Source: a virus
IMG/VR virus record: IMGVR_UViG_3300044712_000455
Coordinates: 1 to 44,691 of that record
DNA: 44,691 nucleotides
Strand: one strand, 5' to 3'
Positions 7,154-16,439 of this stretch are shown here, one piece after another (positions within the stretch are counted from its first letter, which is position 1; the number at the start of each line of letters is the position of its first letter). The translations under genes were made by a program, and so were the position numbers. Below the pieces are notes generated by a model. It had not been told where the DNA came from and did not search any database. It saw nothing but the letters and a program-made list of their open reading frames with translations.

Positions 7154-8260
7154 TTAGAATGTTGCAAACCATTCTGCTGCTTGATGTCTGTTAATGTCTT
7201 TGACCTTGCCTCCGTATACAAATAGATCTTTGTAAGCTGTACCGAAGTCTCCGATCAAATCCTCTTCCATTCTTGCGTCTAATACTTTTTCTGCAAAGGT
7301 TAGCCAGTTAGTGTGACCTGCGATGATGTGGTATCCATCTGTATTGTCACCGGTTAGTCTATTGCTTCTGAATAGTTTGAATCCTTGTAGCATTCCGATC
7401 ATGCCTTTTTGAATAAGGTCTGAGTATACTTCAGGTACATGTAATTGTACTCCGGTTGCTTGGACTACTACTGTCTCAAACTCTGGAGGGACAATCATAA
7501 ATCTGTCTGTGTCTGGTACTGCTGAGTATCCATTCTTTTCTGCCAAGTCTAGTCGTTGTTTAACTGCTGCTACCTGAGCTAGCAAGTTACCAGCGGTTAC
7601 GGCTGATGGAGTAGCTGCTTCGATTACATAGGTTGCTCCTGCTCCGATTGCTCCGCCAGTGTAAGCTGAGTCTACATCGTCAAGATCATCTTCGATTACA
7701 ATTGAGGTTGCTGAGCTGTAAGTCTTTACTCTGTACCAGCTTGTGTGTCCATCTGCTTTGAATCCTCGACCTACCATTGAGGAGGTGAAGGTTGTTCCGT
7801 TTCCTGTTACTACTCCAGTTGTTACATCTACTGTAACTGTTCCGGTTGTGTAGTCTGTTCCTACTCTGTTTCCAGCTCCAACATCTCCATAGAATCCTAG
7901 TACAAATGTTTCCATATTCTTTGCCCTTTCGTTTGCGACCTGAGTCACAATATAAGGATGTGGGTTCTTAATGTAGGAGAGCCATTTTGCCAATGTTTTC
8001 TCTTTCCAGTAGAAAGATTTGTATTGGTTAATGACTAATTGTCCATTGTTCTCGCTTAATGTATCAGCGGTTAATGTAGTATCTGCGTATGTTTTTTCTG
8101 AGAGTTTACCGAAGTCTAAAATGTTTAGCTTAGATCCAACACCATTGATCTCGCCTTCGAAGTTTCGATTGACGATTGAGTCGGTTAGATCTCGGTCATA
8201 CACAAACTGCATGACTTTGCTTGAAAAACCTTCTGCTAATTTTGTTCCGTATGCTGACAT
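7154..8260 (-). CDS. Major capsid (coat) protein, HK97-fold type
   Basis: A 368-residue protein in the coat position after scaffold. The N-terminus (SAYGTKLAEGFSSKVMQFVY), a long central helix region with LAQVAAVKQRLDLAEKNGY, and the segment DTDRFMIVPPEFETVVV are typical of P22/N4-like HK97-fold coat proteins. Residues about 130-205 (rich in Thr, Val and Gly) look like a beta-barrel insertion domain. It has its own promoter about 70 bases upstream and a terminator-like hairpin downstream, as expected for the most abundant virion protein. Fold assignment is by pattern and gene order. Confidence 0.88.
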   Translation of the reverse strand: MSAYGTKLAEGFSSKVMQFVYDRDLTDSIVNRNFEGEINGVGSKLNILDFGKLSEKTYADTTLTADTLSENNGQLVINQYKSFYWKEKTLAKWLSYIKNPHPYIVTQVANERAKNMETFVLGFYGDVGAGNRVGTDYTTGTVTVDVTTGVVTGNGTTFTSSMVGRGFKADGHTSWYRVKTYSSATSIVIEDDLDDVDSAYTGGAIGAGATYVIEAATPSAVTAGNLLAQVAAVKQRLDLAEKNGYSAVPDTDRFMIVPPEFETVVVQATGVQLHVPEVYSDLIQKGMIGMLQGFKLFRSNRLTGDNTDGYHIIAGHTNWLTFAEKVLDARMEEDLIGDFGTAYKDLFVYGGKVKDINRHQAAEWFATF

Positions 8261-8322
8261 TTTGATAAAAGTTGTAGATTTCTTTTACCGTCCTCTGAGG
8301 GGTTAGGAAGTTATCTGTCTAT

Positions 8323-8352
8323 ATATTAGGAAAGCGGGTTAGGTCTTGTCAA
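8323..8352 (-). promoter_or_regulatory. Promoter for the coat gene
   Basis: Minus strand: TTGACA (8352-8347), an 18-base spacer and TAATAT (8328-8323). The spacer contains CCTAA at the same offset from the -35 box as in the promoters at 16.4, 33.2 and 37.1 kb. Unlike those, it leaves a leader of about 55 bases before the coat ATG. Confidence 0.7.
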
Positions 8353-8377
8353 TAGGGCAGTTTTGACCAATTTATGC

Positions 8378-9184
8378 CTAAAGATCAATTTCGATCTTAC
8401 CAGCTGCCAAATATTCCTTGTATTTTGGGTAATTTGTAACCCTTAATTTCCTTGCTTCATCTAGCGATAACTTGTCGGATTTTGGTTGTGGTTTAGAATT
8501 TGGTCCACCAGAAGCGTGTTCAAACATCTTGCCTGTATGCTGTACTTTTCCAGTAGATTGCTCATGTAAAAATGCTGCAACTAATATCTTAAATGGTACG
8601 CTGTTATTCTCTTCTTTACTTGCAAATTCCCTAAAAGAATCTGTTTTGCCTTCTAGTTCCGGATTATTCATTAAAGTCTGCGGATCTTCAACAAACTCAT
8701 CTATGCTGTCATTCCACTTTTCAATCTTTTGTGCCTGATCACTTGCTTCTCTAATCTTTGCTCTCCACCTTTTGCTTATCTCAATCTCTTTTGCTTGCTC
8801 ACGTTCTCTTTCGCTCATTAATTCCCAATCATCTTTAAACTTGGCAGTCATTTCCTCATCTGTTGGCTCTGGAATCTCTTCTGCTTCCTGAAGGGCTTTG
8901 TTTATTACTCTATTTTTGGCGTATATCTTTTGATTTTCTCTAGCCGAAGCGGATAGCTTTTCTTTTAAGACCTGCTCTTCTTCTTTACTTGGTTCTGCTT
9001 GCTCTTGTGGTTCTTCTGGAGCTACTTCTATAATTTCCTCTTGTGGTTCAACTGCCTCATCTAATTCTACAACTGGCTCAACTTCCTCTTCGACTGGCTG
9101 ATCCTTTAGGGCTTCTGCTGCTTCTATTGCCTCTTCTGTCTGCTGTATTAGTTCTTCTTTACTTGGTTTTTTGTGGTTTGGCAT
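8378..9184 (-). CDS. Putative scaffolding protein
   Basis: A 268-residue, strongly acidic and helical protein. Residues 10-85 are rich in Glu, Pro and Val (for example EEVEPVVELDEAVEPQEE). The middle is charged coiled-coil-like sequence (EEMTAKFKDDWELMSERERE), and the C-terminus is basic and short (NYPKYKEYLAAGKIEIDL). Composition and position immediately before the coat gene are those of a podovirus scaffold. It has a promoter (TTGACC-17-TATTAT) overlapping the end of the preceding gene, with ATG 13 bases after the -10 box. Confidence 0.8.
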   Translation of the reverse strand: MPNHKKPSKEELIQQTEEAIEAAEALKDQPVEEEVEPVVELDEAVEPQEEIIEVAPEEPQEQAEPSKEEEQVLKEKLSASARENQKIYAKNRVINKALQEAEEIPEPTDEEMTAKFKDDWELMSEREREQAKEIEISKRWRAKIREASDQAQKIEKWNDSIDEFVEDPQTLMNNPELEGKTDSFREFASKEENNSVPFKILVAAFLHEQSTGKVQHTGKMFEHASGGPNSKPQPKSDKLSLDEARKLRVTNYPKYKEYLAAGKIEIDL

Positions 9185-9197
9185 TTAGGGCTGATTA

Positions 9198-9226
9198 ATA
9201 ATATAACATACAGACATTATGGTCAA
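9198..9226 (-). promoter_or_regulatory. Promoter for the scaffold gene
   Basis: Minus strand: TTGACC (9226-9221), a 17-base spacer and TATTAT (9203-9198). The scaffold ATG is 13 bases further on, so the leader would be only about six bases. Confidence 0.65.
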
Positions 9227-9537
9227 GTTCTACGCACAAGACCACTAATTGCTGCTTCTATTTGTTTCCTTGCTTTTTCTGGCGTTGATAAAAATCCTTC
9301 CAATAACATATAGTTGCGAAGTCTGGCTTTTAAAAACAAATCCTGCTTTGATCCAAGATCGTGTATGGTTAATTCCTGCTCAACAGCCACCTTCATAGCA
9401 GAAACATATTCCCGTACTTTTTCGATGCTCATCTGATTGTGCTGAAGCGTTTCGTCCCATTTAAGCAGTGTCTCTTTCTCGTCCTTACTAAGATCTTCAA
9501 ATTTAAGGCCGGCTTTCTCTAGGAGTTGATCTAACAT
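9223..9537 (-). CDS. Small helical head-region protein, hypothetical
   Basis: A 104-residue, all-helical, charged protein beginning LDQLLEKAGLKFEDLSKDEK. It has no cysteine or membrane segment. I do not recognise a named family, but small helical proteins of this kind often lie between portal/fibre and scaffold genes in podovirus-like genomes. Its start codon lies seven bases after a TATACT -10 box, and its stop overlaps the promoter of the scaffold gene. Probably a head-assembly accessory; function unknown. Confidence 0.65.
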   Translation of the reverse strand: MLDQLLEKAGLKFEDLSKDEKETLLKWDETLQHNQMSIEKVREYVSAMKVAVEQELTIHDLGSKQDLFLKARLRNYMLLEGFLSTPEKARKQIEAAISGLVRRT

Positions 9538-9544
9538 CTGTATA

Positions 9545-9574
9545 AGTATACCACTTAAATGAAGATGTAGTAAA
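9545..9574 (-). promoter_or_regulatory. Promoter for the 9.5-kb small head gene
   Basis: Minus strand: TTTACT (9574-9569), an 18-base spacer and TATACT (9550-9545). The ATG at 9537 is seven bases after the -10 box. The promoter overlaps the last codons of the giant Ser/Pro protein. Confidence 0.55.
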
Positions 9575-12500
9575 TGCCATCAAGTTGAATTGCCAATCTA
9601 CCATCTACCAAAATTACAGGTTGTGCAGAAGCACCAAGAGACAGCGACGAACTAGGCGATATAGAAGCAGAAACAGAAGGTGATTCAGAAGCAGAGGTGG
9701 ACAAACTAGGAGACAAAGAAGCACTGGCGCTTGAGCTAGGAGACAGCGAAGAAGATGGACTTAGAGATGAAGAAGGCGATATAGAAGCAGAAACACTTTC
9801 ACTTGGCGATATAGATGCAGAAGGAGAAACGGAAGGAGATTCACTGGCACTTGGACTTATAGATGAACTAGGAGACAAAGAAGGGGAAGCAGAAGCAGAT
9901 GATGATTTACTTTCAGACGAGCTTGGACTTATAGACGCTGAAGGAGATGTACTGGCAGAGGGAGATAGTGATGGGCTAACACTTGGACTAACAGATGGGC
10001 TTTGGGATGGTGAGGCAGACTTAGATGCACTAGAACTTGGGCTTAGTGATGGCGACTGAGAAGGACTAGTAGAAGGCGATTGAGAAGGGCTTTCGCTAGC
10101 ACTAGTGGAACTAGACGGAGATAGGGATGGTGAATTACTTGGACTTTGGGATGGACTTTCACTAGCAGAACTACTTTTACTTGCAGACGATGAAGGACTT
10201 AGACTAGGCGATTGAGATGGCGATGTACTAGCAGATTGACTAGGAGATTGACTAGCGCTAGCAGAAGAAGAAGGAGACAAAGAAGGTGATTGAGATGGCG
10301 ACATACTGGGAGACTGAGAAGGCGAAGTAGAAGCAGAAGCAGAGCTAGAAGGACTTAATGATGCAGAAGGGCTAAGCGATGCACTTTGGCTTGGTGATTC
10401 ACTTGACGATTGGCTAGGACTGCTAGAACGGCTAGCTGATGAACTAGGAGACAAACTGGGACTTTGTGATGGGCTTTCACTGGGCGAAACTGATGGACTT
10501 ACAGAAGAAGATCCAGCAGAAACAGACGAACTAGGAGATAAAGAGGCTGATGGCGATAATGAGGCACTTGGAGACAAGCTAGCTGATGGTGATAATGATG
10601 GACTATTGGATGGTGAAGCAGACGATGATTGACTAGCACTCGCACTTCTGGAAGCAGAAGAGGAAGGACTAAGGGATGCGCTAGGAGATAGAGAGGGTGA
10701 TTCACTAGGACTTTGGGAAGGTGATTGACTAGGCGATTGGCTGGCACTGGCCGAGCTAGACGGAGACAGAGACGGGCTTTGAGAAGGCGATTGGCTAGCA
10801 GATTGGCTAGGAGATTGAGAAGCTGAAGCAGAACTACTTGGCGACAACGATGGACTATTGCTAGGGCTTTGACTAGGAGACTGTGATGGTGACGCTGATG
10901 CACTCGCACTAGAACTAGGCGACACGGAGGCAGACGGACTTAAAGAAGGACTACTACTTGGTGATTCAGATGCACTTGCACTAGGCGAGCTACTGGCGCT
11001 AGTAGACGATGATGGAGACAACGATGAACTAGCGCTAGGTGATTCACTAGGACTTTGGGAAGGACTAGCTGAGCTAGAAGCACTACTACTTGGACTCAAT
11101 GACTTGGACTCGCTCGGAGACTGGCTTGGTGATTGAGACGCACTACCGCTGGCACTGGCGCTTGAGCTAGGACTTAAACTTGCACTAGGGCTTAATGACG
11201 GGCTTTGGGATGGACTATTAGAACTTGAAGCTGATGGTGAACTTGATGGACTAGCAGATGAGGAAGGACTTAAAGACCTTGATGCGCTAGGACTCTCGCT
11301 TGCTGATTGTGAAGGGGACGAGCTAGCGCTAGCTGAGCTAGATGGGCTTAAAGATGAAGACGGGGACAGAGAGGCAGATGGACTTAAACTTGGTGATTGA
11401 CTAGGAGACTGAGACGGACTCTGGCTAGGAGATTGAGATTTGCTTTCAGATGCAGATGCAGATCTGGACGCACTAGATGAGGGGCTAAGGGATGCAGACG
11501 GGGACAAGGAAGCGCTAGGTGACAAAGAAGCGGAAGGAGATAATGATGGACTATTGCTAGGGCTTTGAGATGCAGAGGCGCTTGGAGAACTACTTGCACT
11601 TGCTGAGCTGCTAGGACTTAATGATGGACTAGGACTTAAAGAGGCTGAGGGAGATAAAGAAGGTGAATTACTTGGACTGGCTGATGGACTCTGGGATGGA
11701 CTAGCTGAACTACTAGCACTAGAGCTTGGTGACAAACTAGGTGATTGTGAGGGTGATTGTGATGCAGACTGTGAAGGACTTTGAGAACTACTAGTAGAAC
11801 TAGACGGAGACAGTGATGGACTTTGAGATGGGCTTTGGGAAGGAGATTGGCTAGGACTGCTAGACGCAGACATAGAGGAAGAAGGAGACAAACTGGCCGA
11901 TGGTGACAAACTAGGCGAATTAGAGGGAGACTGGCTAGGGCTTTGGGAAGGAGAAGCAGAACTAGAAGCAGAAGAAGAAGGGCTAAGGGAAGGCGATTGA
12001 GAAGGGCTAGTGGATGCAGAAGCACTAGGGGAACTACTGGCGCTAGCACTAGAGCTTGGACTAAGGGATGGCGAAGGACTTAAAGATGCGCTAGGCGACA
12101 AAGACGGAGATTGGCTTGGTGACATTGAAGGACTTTGACTAGGCGATTGAGATGGTGAAGTGGATGCAGAAGCAGATTTACTTTCACTAGATGACGGACT
12201 TAAAGAACTAGAAGGTGATAAGGAGGCACTAGGAGACAAAGAACTAGAGGGAGACAAGCTAGGTGAATTACTTGGCGAAGTTGATGCAGAAGCAGACGGA
12301 CTAGAACTAGCTGAGCTAGAGCTAGACGGAGACAAAGAGGCCGAAGGAGAGAGTGAACCAGAAGGAGATAGAGAGGGTGAAACACTAGAAGAACCTGGGG
12401 TAGAATTAACATTATCAATCCAAGGTGTTTTTGCCGAGCCACTTTCATTGTCTATTACAACTTTAAATTTACACGCATAAACACGATTCAAAGCATCACT

Positions 12501-13718
12501 TCTTGACCATAAATTACTCCAACTACCACCATCTGAGGATACATCCCAATAAATAGTTCCCGATAAATGTCTCAATCTCATCCAGCGATGGGTTGTGGCG
12601 TTATATGTGGTTGAACCTACAGAAGTTTCAGTGCCATTTTCTGTAGCAATACCCTCTAGGGTAGTATCGTGAATCCAGAAAAAACTCTCATATATAACTT
12701 GAGAATCTGTTGCTTTAAAAGTAGCAACATGAGCTGCATGTGTACCATCATGAAAGTATTCCCAAAAGATAGAACTATCCGTTAAATCATAATAATTATC
12801 ACTAGCTAGGAGGATTGAGGTTTGCCCTGAAGTAACTTCAATTCTATTATTTTGCTCTGTTAAATTGACAGTATCCCATAAAGCACCATCTATAGAATTG
12901 TCATTAAAATTGTCTATTAATGTTTCAATCTTAGAGTAAGTTCCGGGCGAAGGACTAGTACTAGGACTTGGTGATCTGGATGCACTAGCTGATCTTGACG
13001 GAGACAGTGATGGACTTTGGGAAGGCGAGATACTTGTAGAGGGAGATATGGATGGTGAAATACTTGAAGATCCAAAAATACTATAAAAAGTGGCCGATAA
13101 AGCAGTGACTGTTTGAGAGGCATACGTCCAAGTAATCGTCGTTGTACCGCCAGACTCAGTAGCAGTTGCACAGCTTGCGGTTTGATTTCCCATATCAATT
13201 TCTGATCCAGAAATTTCAGTTCCAGTAGTAACTGATAAAGAAGATGGCGTACCGCCAGTTGACGTGCCACCACCAACAGCCACAGAATTAGTCTTAGCGG
13301 GACTAACAACACTTGAAGCTGAACCAGATCCAGTACCAGTATCAAAGTTATCGTAAGTGATAGAAGTAGCCGATGCGTCTATTAACCCAATCGCCGTTGC
13401 CTGAACGTCAGTACACGAACCAGCCATTGTAACTGTAATGTTTTTTGGTCCTTGAATAGTTGGCAATACCTTGTACCAAATAGAAACAAAATCGTTTGCT
13501 ACACGATATCTTCCGCCAGCAATTTCAGTCAAAGCCTGATTTACACCCACAGAATCCCACACAACCGAAGAAACAACAGAATCGGTAGCAGAAGTATCCA
13601 TACCCGTTACAACCACAACAAGACACTTAGTATTTGCTGCTGTTGTGTGGGCAAAGCTAAAGCCAGAAGAATTAGCTTGATTGCCCGAATTAGTTGGTGT
13701 TCCTAGTGTTATTGCCAT
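9555..13718 (-). CDS. Giant mucin-like virion protein (1387 residues, about 900-residue Ser-X tract)
   Basis: The largest gene. Residues 1-217 are a Thr/Ser/Val-rich beta domain. Residues 218-262 are a short Ser/Pro linker. Residues about 263-443 are a second beta domain with FNDNSIDGALWD and WMRLRHLSGTIYWDVSSDG, resembling a concanavalin/laminin-G-like lectin fold. Residues about 444-1359 are an alternating Ser-X tract. The last about 28 residues form a hydrophobic cap (PVILVDGRLAIQLDGIYYIF). The tract has no long exact repeats and uses TCN and AGY serine codons interchangeably. It lies between portal-region and scaffold genes, so a head fibre or long appendage is likely. I infer that it is the main acceptor for phage-encoded glycosylation. 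Confidence 0.85.
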   Translation of the reverse strand: MAITLGTPTNSGNQANSSGFSFAHTTAANTKCLVVVVTGMDTSATDSVVSSVVWDSVGVNQALTEIAGGRYRVANDFVSIWYKVLPTIQGPKNITVTMAGSCTDVQATAIGLIDASATSITYDNFDTGTGSGSASSVVSPAKTNSVAVGGGTSTGGTPSSLSVTTGTEISGSEIDMGNQTASCATATESGGTTTITWTYASQTVTALSATFYSIFGSSSISPSISPSTSISPSQSPSLSPSRSASASRSPSPSTSPSPGTYSKIETLIDNFNDNSIDGALWDTVNLTEQNNRIEVTSGQTSILLASDNYYDLTDSSIFWEYFHDGTHAAHVATFKATDSQVIYESFFWIHDTTLEGIATENGTETSVGSTTYNATTHRWMRLRHLSGTIYWDVSSDGGSWSNLWSRSDALNRVYACKFKVVIDNESGSAKTPWIDNVNSTPGSSSVSPSLSPSGSLSPSASLSPSSSSSASSSPSASASTSPSNSPSLSPSSSLSPSASLSPSSSLSPSSSESKSASASTSPSQSPSQSPSMSPSQSPSLSPSASLSPSPSLSPSSSASASSSPSASASTSPSQSPSLSPSSSASSSASPSQSPSQSPSNSPSLSPSASLSPSSSMSASSSPSQSPSQSPSQSPSLSPSSSTSSSQSPSQSASQSPSQSPSLSPSSSASSSASPSQSPSASPSNSPSLSPSASLSPSPSLSPSSSASASSSPSASASQSPSNSPSLSPSASLSPSASLSPSASLSPSSSASRSASASESKSQSPSQSPSQSPSQSPSLSPSASLSPSSSLSPSSSASASSSPSQSASESPSASRSLSPSSSASPSSSPSASSSNSPSQSPSLSPSASLSPSSSASASGSASQSPSQSPSESKSLSPSSSASSSASPSQSPSESPSASSSLSPSSSTSASSSPSASASESPSSSPSLSPSASVSPSSSASASASPSQSPSQSPSNSPSLSPSSSASASQSPSQSASQSPSQSPSLSPSSSASASQSPSQSPSQSPSESPSLSPSASLSPSSSASRSASASQSSSASPSNSPSLSPSASLSPSASLSPSASLSPSSSVSAGSSSVSPSVSPSESPSQSPSLSPSSSASRSSSPSQSSSESPSQSASLSPSASLSPSSSASASTSPSQSPSMSPSQSPSLSPSSSASASQSPSQSASTSPSQSPSLSPSSSASKSSSASESPSQSPSNSPSLSPSSSTSASESPSQSPSTSPSQSPSLSPSSSASKSASPSQSPSVSPSVSPSLSPSASTSPSASISPSSSESKSSSASASPSLSPSSSISPSASESPSVSPSASISPSESVSASISPSSSLSPSSSLSPSSSASASLSPSLSTSASESPSVSASISPSSSLSLGASAQPVILVDGRLAIQLDGIYYIFI
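9640..12393 (-). repeat. Large Ser-X dipeptide repeat (mucin-like tract)
   Basis: About 915 codons in which serine occupies almost every second position. Pro, Ala, Leu, Gln, Asn, Glu, Lys, Arg, Thr, Met or Val occupy the others, in phrases such as SPSLSPSASLSPSSS. A smaller tract of the same type is at about 12945-13070 in the same gene. The degenerate DNA makes collapse or expansion during assembly possible. Confidence 0.9.
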
Positions 13719-13741
13719 GTTTAAAAATTAATAAGAAGCAT

Positions 13742-14563
13742 TTAAACAACCTTTGTCACACTAGTTAGATTATTGCTTCCATCGTAAGTTAAGGAAAGAG
13801 TAGCAACAACATCTCCACCAGCACCATTAATTCTATAAATGACACTGGTTAAGTTAGATCCTGTCCACCCTAAACTTACAAAGTCATGCTCTTCAGTTAC
13901 TATTCCATTTAGACTCCTAACTTGCTGTACTCCTGCATCGTCAACTAGCGCTTGTTTTACATTACCGTCTGATTTAGCAAAAGGAAATATTGCGCCTCCG
14001 CCCCCGCCTATTCCTCCGCCAGCTCTATAAAACTTCTCACCATCTGATAATCTAACTGCAATTGGCTCTTTGGCACTTCTAGGGATCTTTATATTAGCAA
14101 TAAAGGTTTTAATTTCGTTTAGTGCATCAACTAGTGGAGATAGAGATGGAAGCCAAGAAGGCTTTCTAACAGTAACCTCATCTGGCACTATGACAGTCGG
14201 ACTGCTAGCCTGTGGAACTCGAATAGGAGGAATAGTAACCTTAGTTGGCTCTACATTAACTTTAACTTCGGGAGGAGCAACACTAACTTGAGGAGCGGGA
14301 ACTACTAACTTAATATCCCTAATCGCTTGGATAATGTCTTGTGACTTTTCAGTCAATCCTGTCACTTCTGTTAGTTTGTCTATCTTATCAAGTAGTGCTT
14401 GATCTAGTGCTTTCTTTTCTTTTTGCTGTATAACCTGCAAGTCGTTGGATATCTCTTCTATTAATCTAATTACTTTGGCTGAAGGTTTTTTGCCACCGGC
14501 AGTAGCTTCCTCTAAGATCCTATCAATTTCTTGTAATAATAATTGTGCTTGTTGCTTGTTCAT
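13742..14563 (-). CDS. Portal-adjacent structural protein, coiled coil plus beta C-terminus
   Basis: A 273-residue protein. Residues 1-85 are helical and charged, likely a coiled coil. Residues about 88-130 are a Pro/Val-rich extended linker (VPAPQVSVAPPEVKVNVEP). A Gly-rich stretch lies at about 177-190 (AGGGIGGGGG). The C-terminus is a beta domain with VQQVRSLNGIVT and FVSLGWTGSNLTSVIYRI. Its start overlaps the portal stop (ATGA). Rod, linker and small beta head suggest a head fibre or whisker anchored near the portal. No enzymatic motif is seen. Confidence 0.65.
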   Translation of the reverse strand: MNKQQAQLLLQEIDRILEEATAGGKKPSAKVIRLIEEISNDLQVIQQKEKKALDQALLDKIDKLTEVTGLTEKSQDIIQAIRDIKLVVPAPQVSVAPPEVKVNVEPTKVTIPPIRVPQASSPTVIVPDEVTVRKPSWLPSLSPLVDALNEIKTFIANIKIPRSAKEPIAVRLSDGEKFYRAGGGIGGGGGAIFPFAKSDGNVKQALVDDAGVQQVRSLNGIVTEEHDFVSLGWTGSNLTSVIYRINGAGGDVVATLSLTYDGSNNLTSVTKVV

Positions 14564-16398
14564 GCATATGCCATCTTGCTAACTTGATTCCTAATATTTT
14601 TCAGCTTCTTAACAGCACCACTGCTTTTCTTCTTAGCTGGCTTTTTAGGAGCTGGAGCAGGAGTAGGAGGAGCAACTGGAGCTACTGGCATAGGCTGTGG
14701 CGTTGGCACATTACCCACTGGCGTATTCATATCAGGAAGCATTGGCATCATTTTCTTTTTCTCATAATCCATAATCTCAGTTACCTCTTCTGGTGTTAGA
14801 TCATTAAACTCGGCTAATTTCCTAACATACACTTCATTTACTTTAGGATTGTCTGGCATTGCCAACTTCATAGCTTGCAAGTTCTGGATTGACTCCATGT
14901 CTTTTGCTTTCTTGTCCTCTTGACTCCACACTCTTACTTGATAACCGGACTTAGTCATCCAGTCATTAGGCGAGATTTCTCTTGCAAAAATGTTATTGCT
15001 ATTCTTACCCTTCTTGTAGATCTTTACAGAATTGATCTTGTCGCTTGCTGCTTCTACTAGCTTTAGGTACTTGTGCGCTCTTTGCTTCCAAGCTGCCGTA
15101 TAAAACTTAGATATCCCTTGCGTTCTTGCCTTTGCCTCATTTTGTGCCATTTGCACTTCTCCAAGTGTCCTTTGATTTGCAGTCATAGCGCCTTGCTGTG
15201 TTGCTGTTGCTCCTGTTGCTTTCTCAAGCATTTGGGTTACATATGCCATCTCGTCTAGTGATTCTGATAGATCAGGAATATCTACCTTTTGCATGAAGTC
15301 AGCGGGTTTACCGGGTACACCATACCATCCCCAAGGAACGGGATTAAAAGAAGAAGGATCAAACCCAAGCTCGGCCATAGAAGTGTCATAATAATGCATA
15401 CCAAAATTTCTAAGCGTTCTATTTTCTACCATCTGTGAGTACCAAGCATTAAGTAGCTTATTAGGCTCACGCACAATGTCGGCAATACCATCTGTCCAGA
15501 AGTCTTGTTTATCCAGATCATCTCCCCAAGTATTGTAGTTGTAGTGGTTTCTCCAGAAGTGGTCTTTAGTTGAGCCAATTATCTCTTCTTGTGCTTTCTT
15601 CATTAAGATGCACATATTCTCGGCCTCTACATAGTGGAAGATTTGATCTGGCATAACTTTGCCGTTTACCTTCTCCCCGCTTCTAAAGACTCTGTGCATT
15701 GTTAGCTCAACATATGTTTCACCAAGTACAGGATCTTCAACATCACTCACACCCAAATTAGACATCTTCTCGTTTTTCTTCATTAGGGTATTTTCATTAT
15801 CTTCAGCTTTGATTATCCCTTGCTCTGTTTCAAAATAATCCTCTAGCCTTTTAACCTCTTCTTGATCATAGTCAGGATTTTGTTTAAGTGAGCTAAGAGG
15901 AACAAATATATGCGTGTGGATTAAGTATCTAGCAGAATCAATGTCGTATGGATTCATGAAGCGATCAACCAATATATCCTCCGGATCTACTATATCGAAC
16001 GTTATTTCTCCCTCTTCTACCTGCCACACATCAAACGTCCTACCAAAGAAGATATTTTGCTTTTTATCTACAATGTCCTGAATCTCGGCGTTATTTCGCT
16101 CAAGCGTCCACTTCCAGTGTTCATTTTGAAATACCTCTGCCTCTTTATCGTTGTCTAAATTTTCAAAGACAATAACTGGCATGTCATCAATGTCTTTAAG
16201 CACTGTCTTAACAGTGGTTTTCATTAAAGGCATATTCACACTTTGCCTTTGGGTTAAGCGGTTAATAGTTACATGATCCCTATACAATTCATAGTTTTCT
16301 CGCCAATTTTCTTCTCTTCTTTCTTTGTATTTAAATCCAGCCTCTTTGTTATTAAGAAGCATTTGAAGCTCTGAGTTTTTTAACTGTATTTCTGCCAT
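14560..16398 (-). CDS. Portal protein (podovirus type)
   Basis: A 612-residue protein directly downstream of the large terminase. The wing and stem regions are charged and helical. The block VTQMLEKATGATATQQGAMT, followed by TLGEVQMAQNEAKAR and KFYTAAWKQRAHKYLKLVE, matches the helical stem and crown region of podovirus-type portals. The C-terminus is a Pro-rich then Lys-rich tail (PAPAPKKPAKKKSSG), perhaps contacting packaged DNA. It has a promoter of the conserved structural class just upstream. Twelve copies would form the DNA channel, as in all tailed phages. Confidence 0.9.
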   Translation of the reverse strand: MAEIQLKNSELQMLLNNKEAGFKYKERREENWRENYELYRDHVTINRLTQRQSVNMPLMKTTVKTVLKDIDDMPVIVFENLDNDKEAEVFQNEHWKWTLERNNAEIQDIVDKKQNIFFGRTFDVWQVEEGEITFDIVDPEDILVDRFMNPYDIDSARYLIHTHIFVPLSSLKQNPDYDQEEVKRLEDYFETEQGIIKAEDNENTLMKKNEKMSNLGVSDVEDPVLGETYVELTMHRVFRSGEKVNGKVMPDQIFHYVEAENMCILMKKAQEEIIGSTKDHFWRNHYNYNTWGDDLDKQDFWTDGIADIVREPNKLLNAWYSQMVENRTLRNFGMHYYDTSMAELGFDPSSFNPVPWGWYGVPGKPADFMQKVDIPDLSESLDEMAYVTQMLEKATGATATQQGAMTANQRTLGEVQMAQNEAKARTQGISKFYTAAWKQRAHKYLKLVEAASDKINSVKIYKKGKNSNNIFAREISPNDWMTKSGYQVRVWSQEDKKAKDMESIQNLQAMKLAMPDNPKVNEVYVRKLAEFNDLTPEEVTEIMDYEKKKMMPMLPDMNTPVGNVPTPQPMPVAPVAPPTPAPAPKKPAKKKSSGAVKKLKNIRNQVSKMAYA

Positions 16399-16405
16399 TT
16401 GGTTA

Positions 16406-16435
16406 AGATTAGTTTATTAATTTAGGGGAAGGCAA
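16406..16435 (-). promoter_or_regulatory. Conserved structural-gene promoter (portal)
   Basis: Minus strand: TTGCCT (16435-16430), an 18-base spacer beginning TCCCCTAA and ending AAAC, then TAATCT (16411-16406). The portal ATG follows after seven bases. The same arrangement recurs at 33.2 and 37.1 kb, each time just after a TAG stop. Confidence 0.65.
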
Positions 16436-16439
16436 TACA

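Noticed and set aside
9697-10059. Plus-strand acidic frame opposite the Ser-X tract, and similar frames at 12160-12480 and 36692-36883
   Set aside because: They are mirror images of the serine repeat: complementary hexamers give Asp/Glu/Leu/Gly repeats. There is no start signal, and they lie wholly inside a better gene.
10499-12049. Minus-strand Leu/His/Pro-rich frames within the giant gene
   Set aside because: These are frame-shifted readings of the same repeat; composition is an artefact of the hexamer period.
9640-12393. CRISPR-like repetitive DNA
   Set aside because: The period is six bases and coding, with no fixed repeat/spacer lengths and no cas genes.
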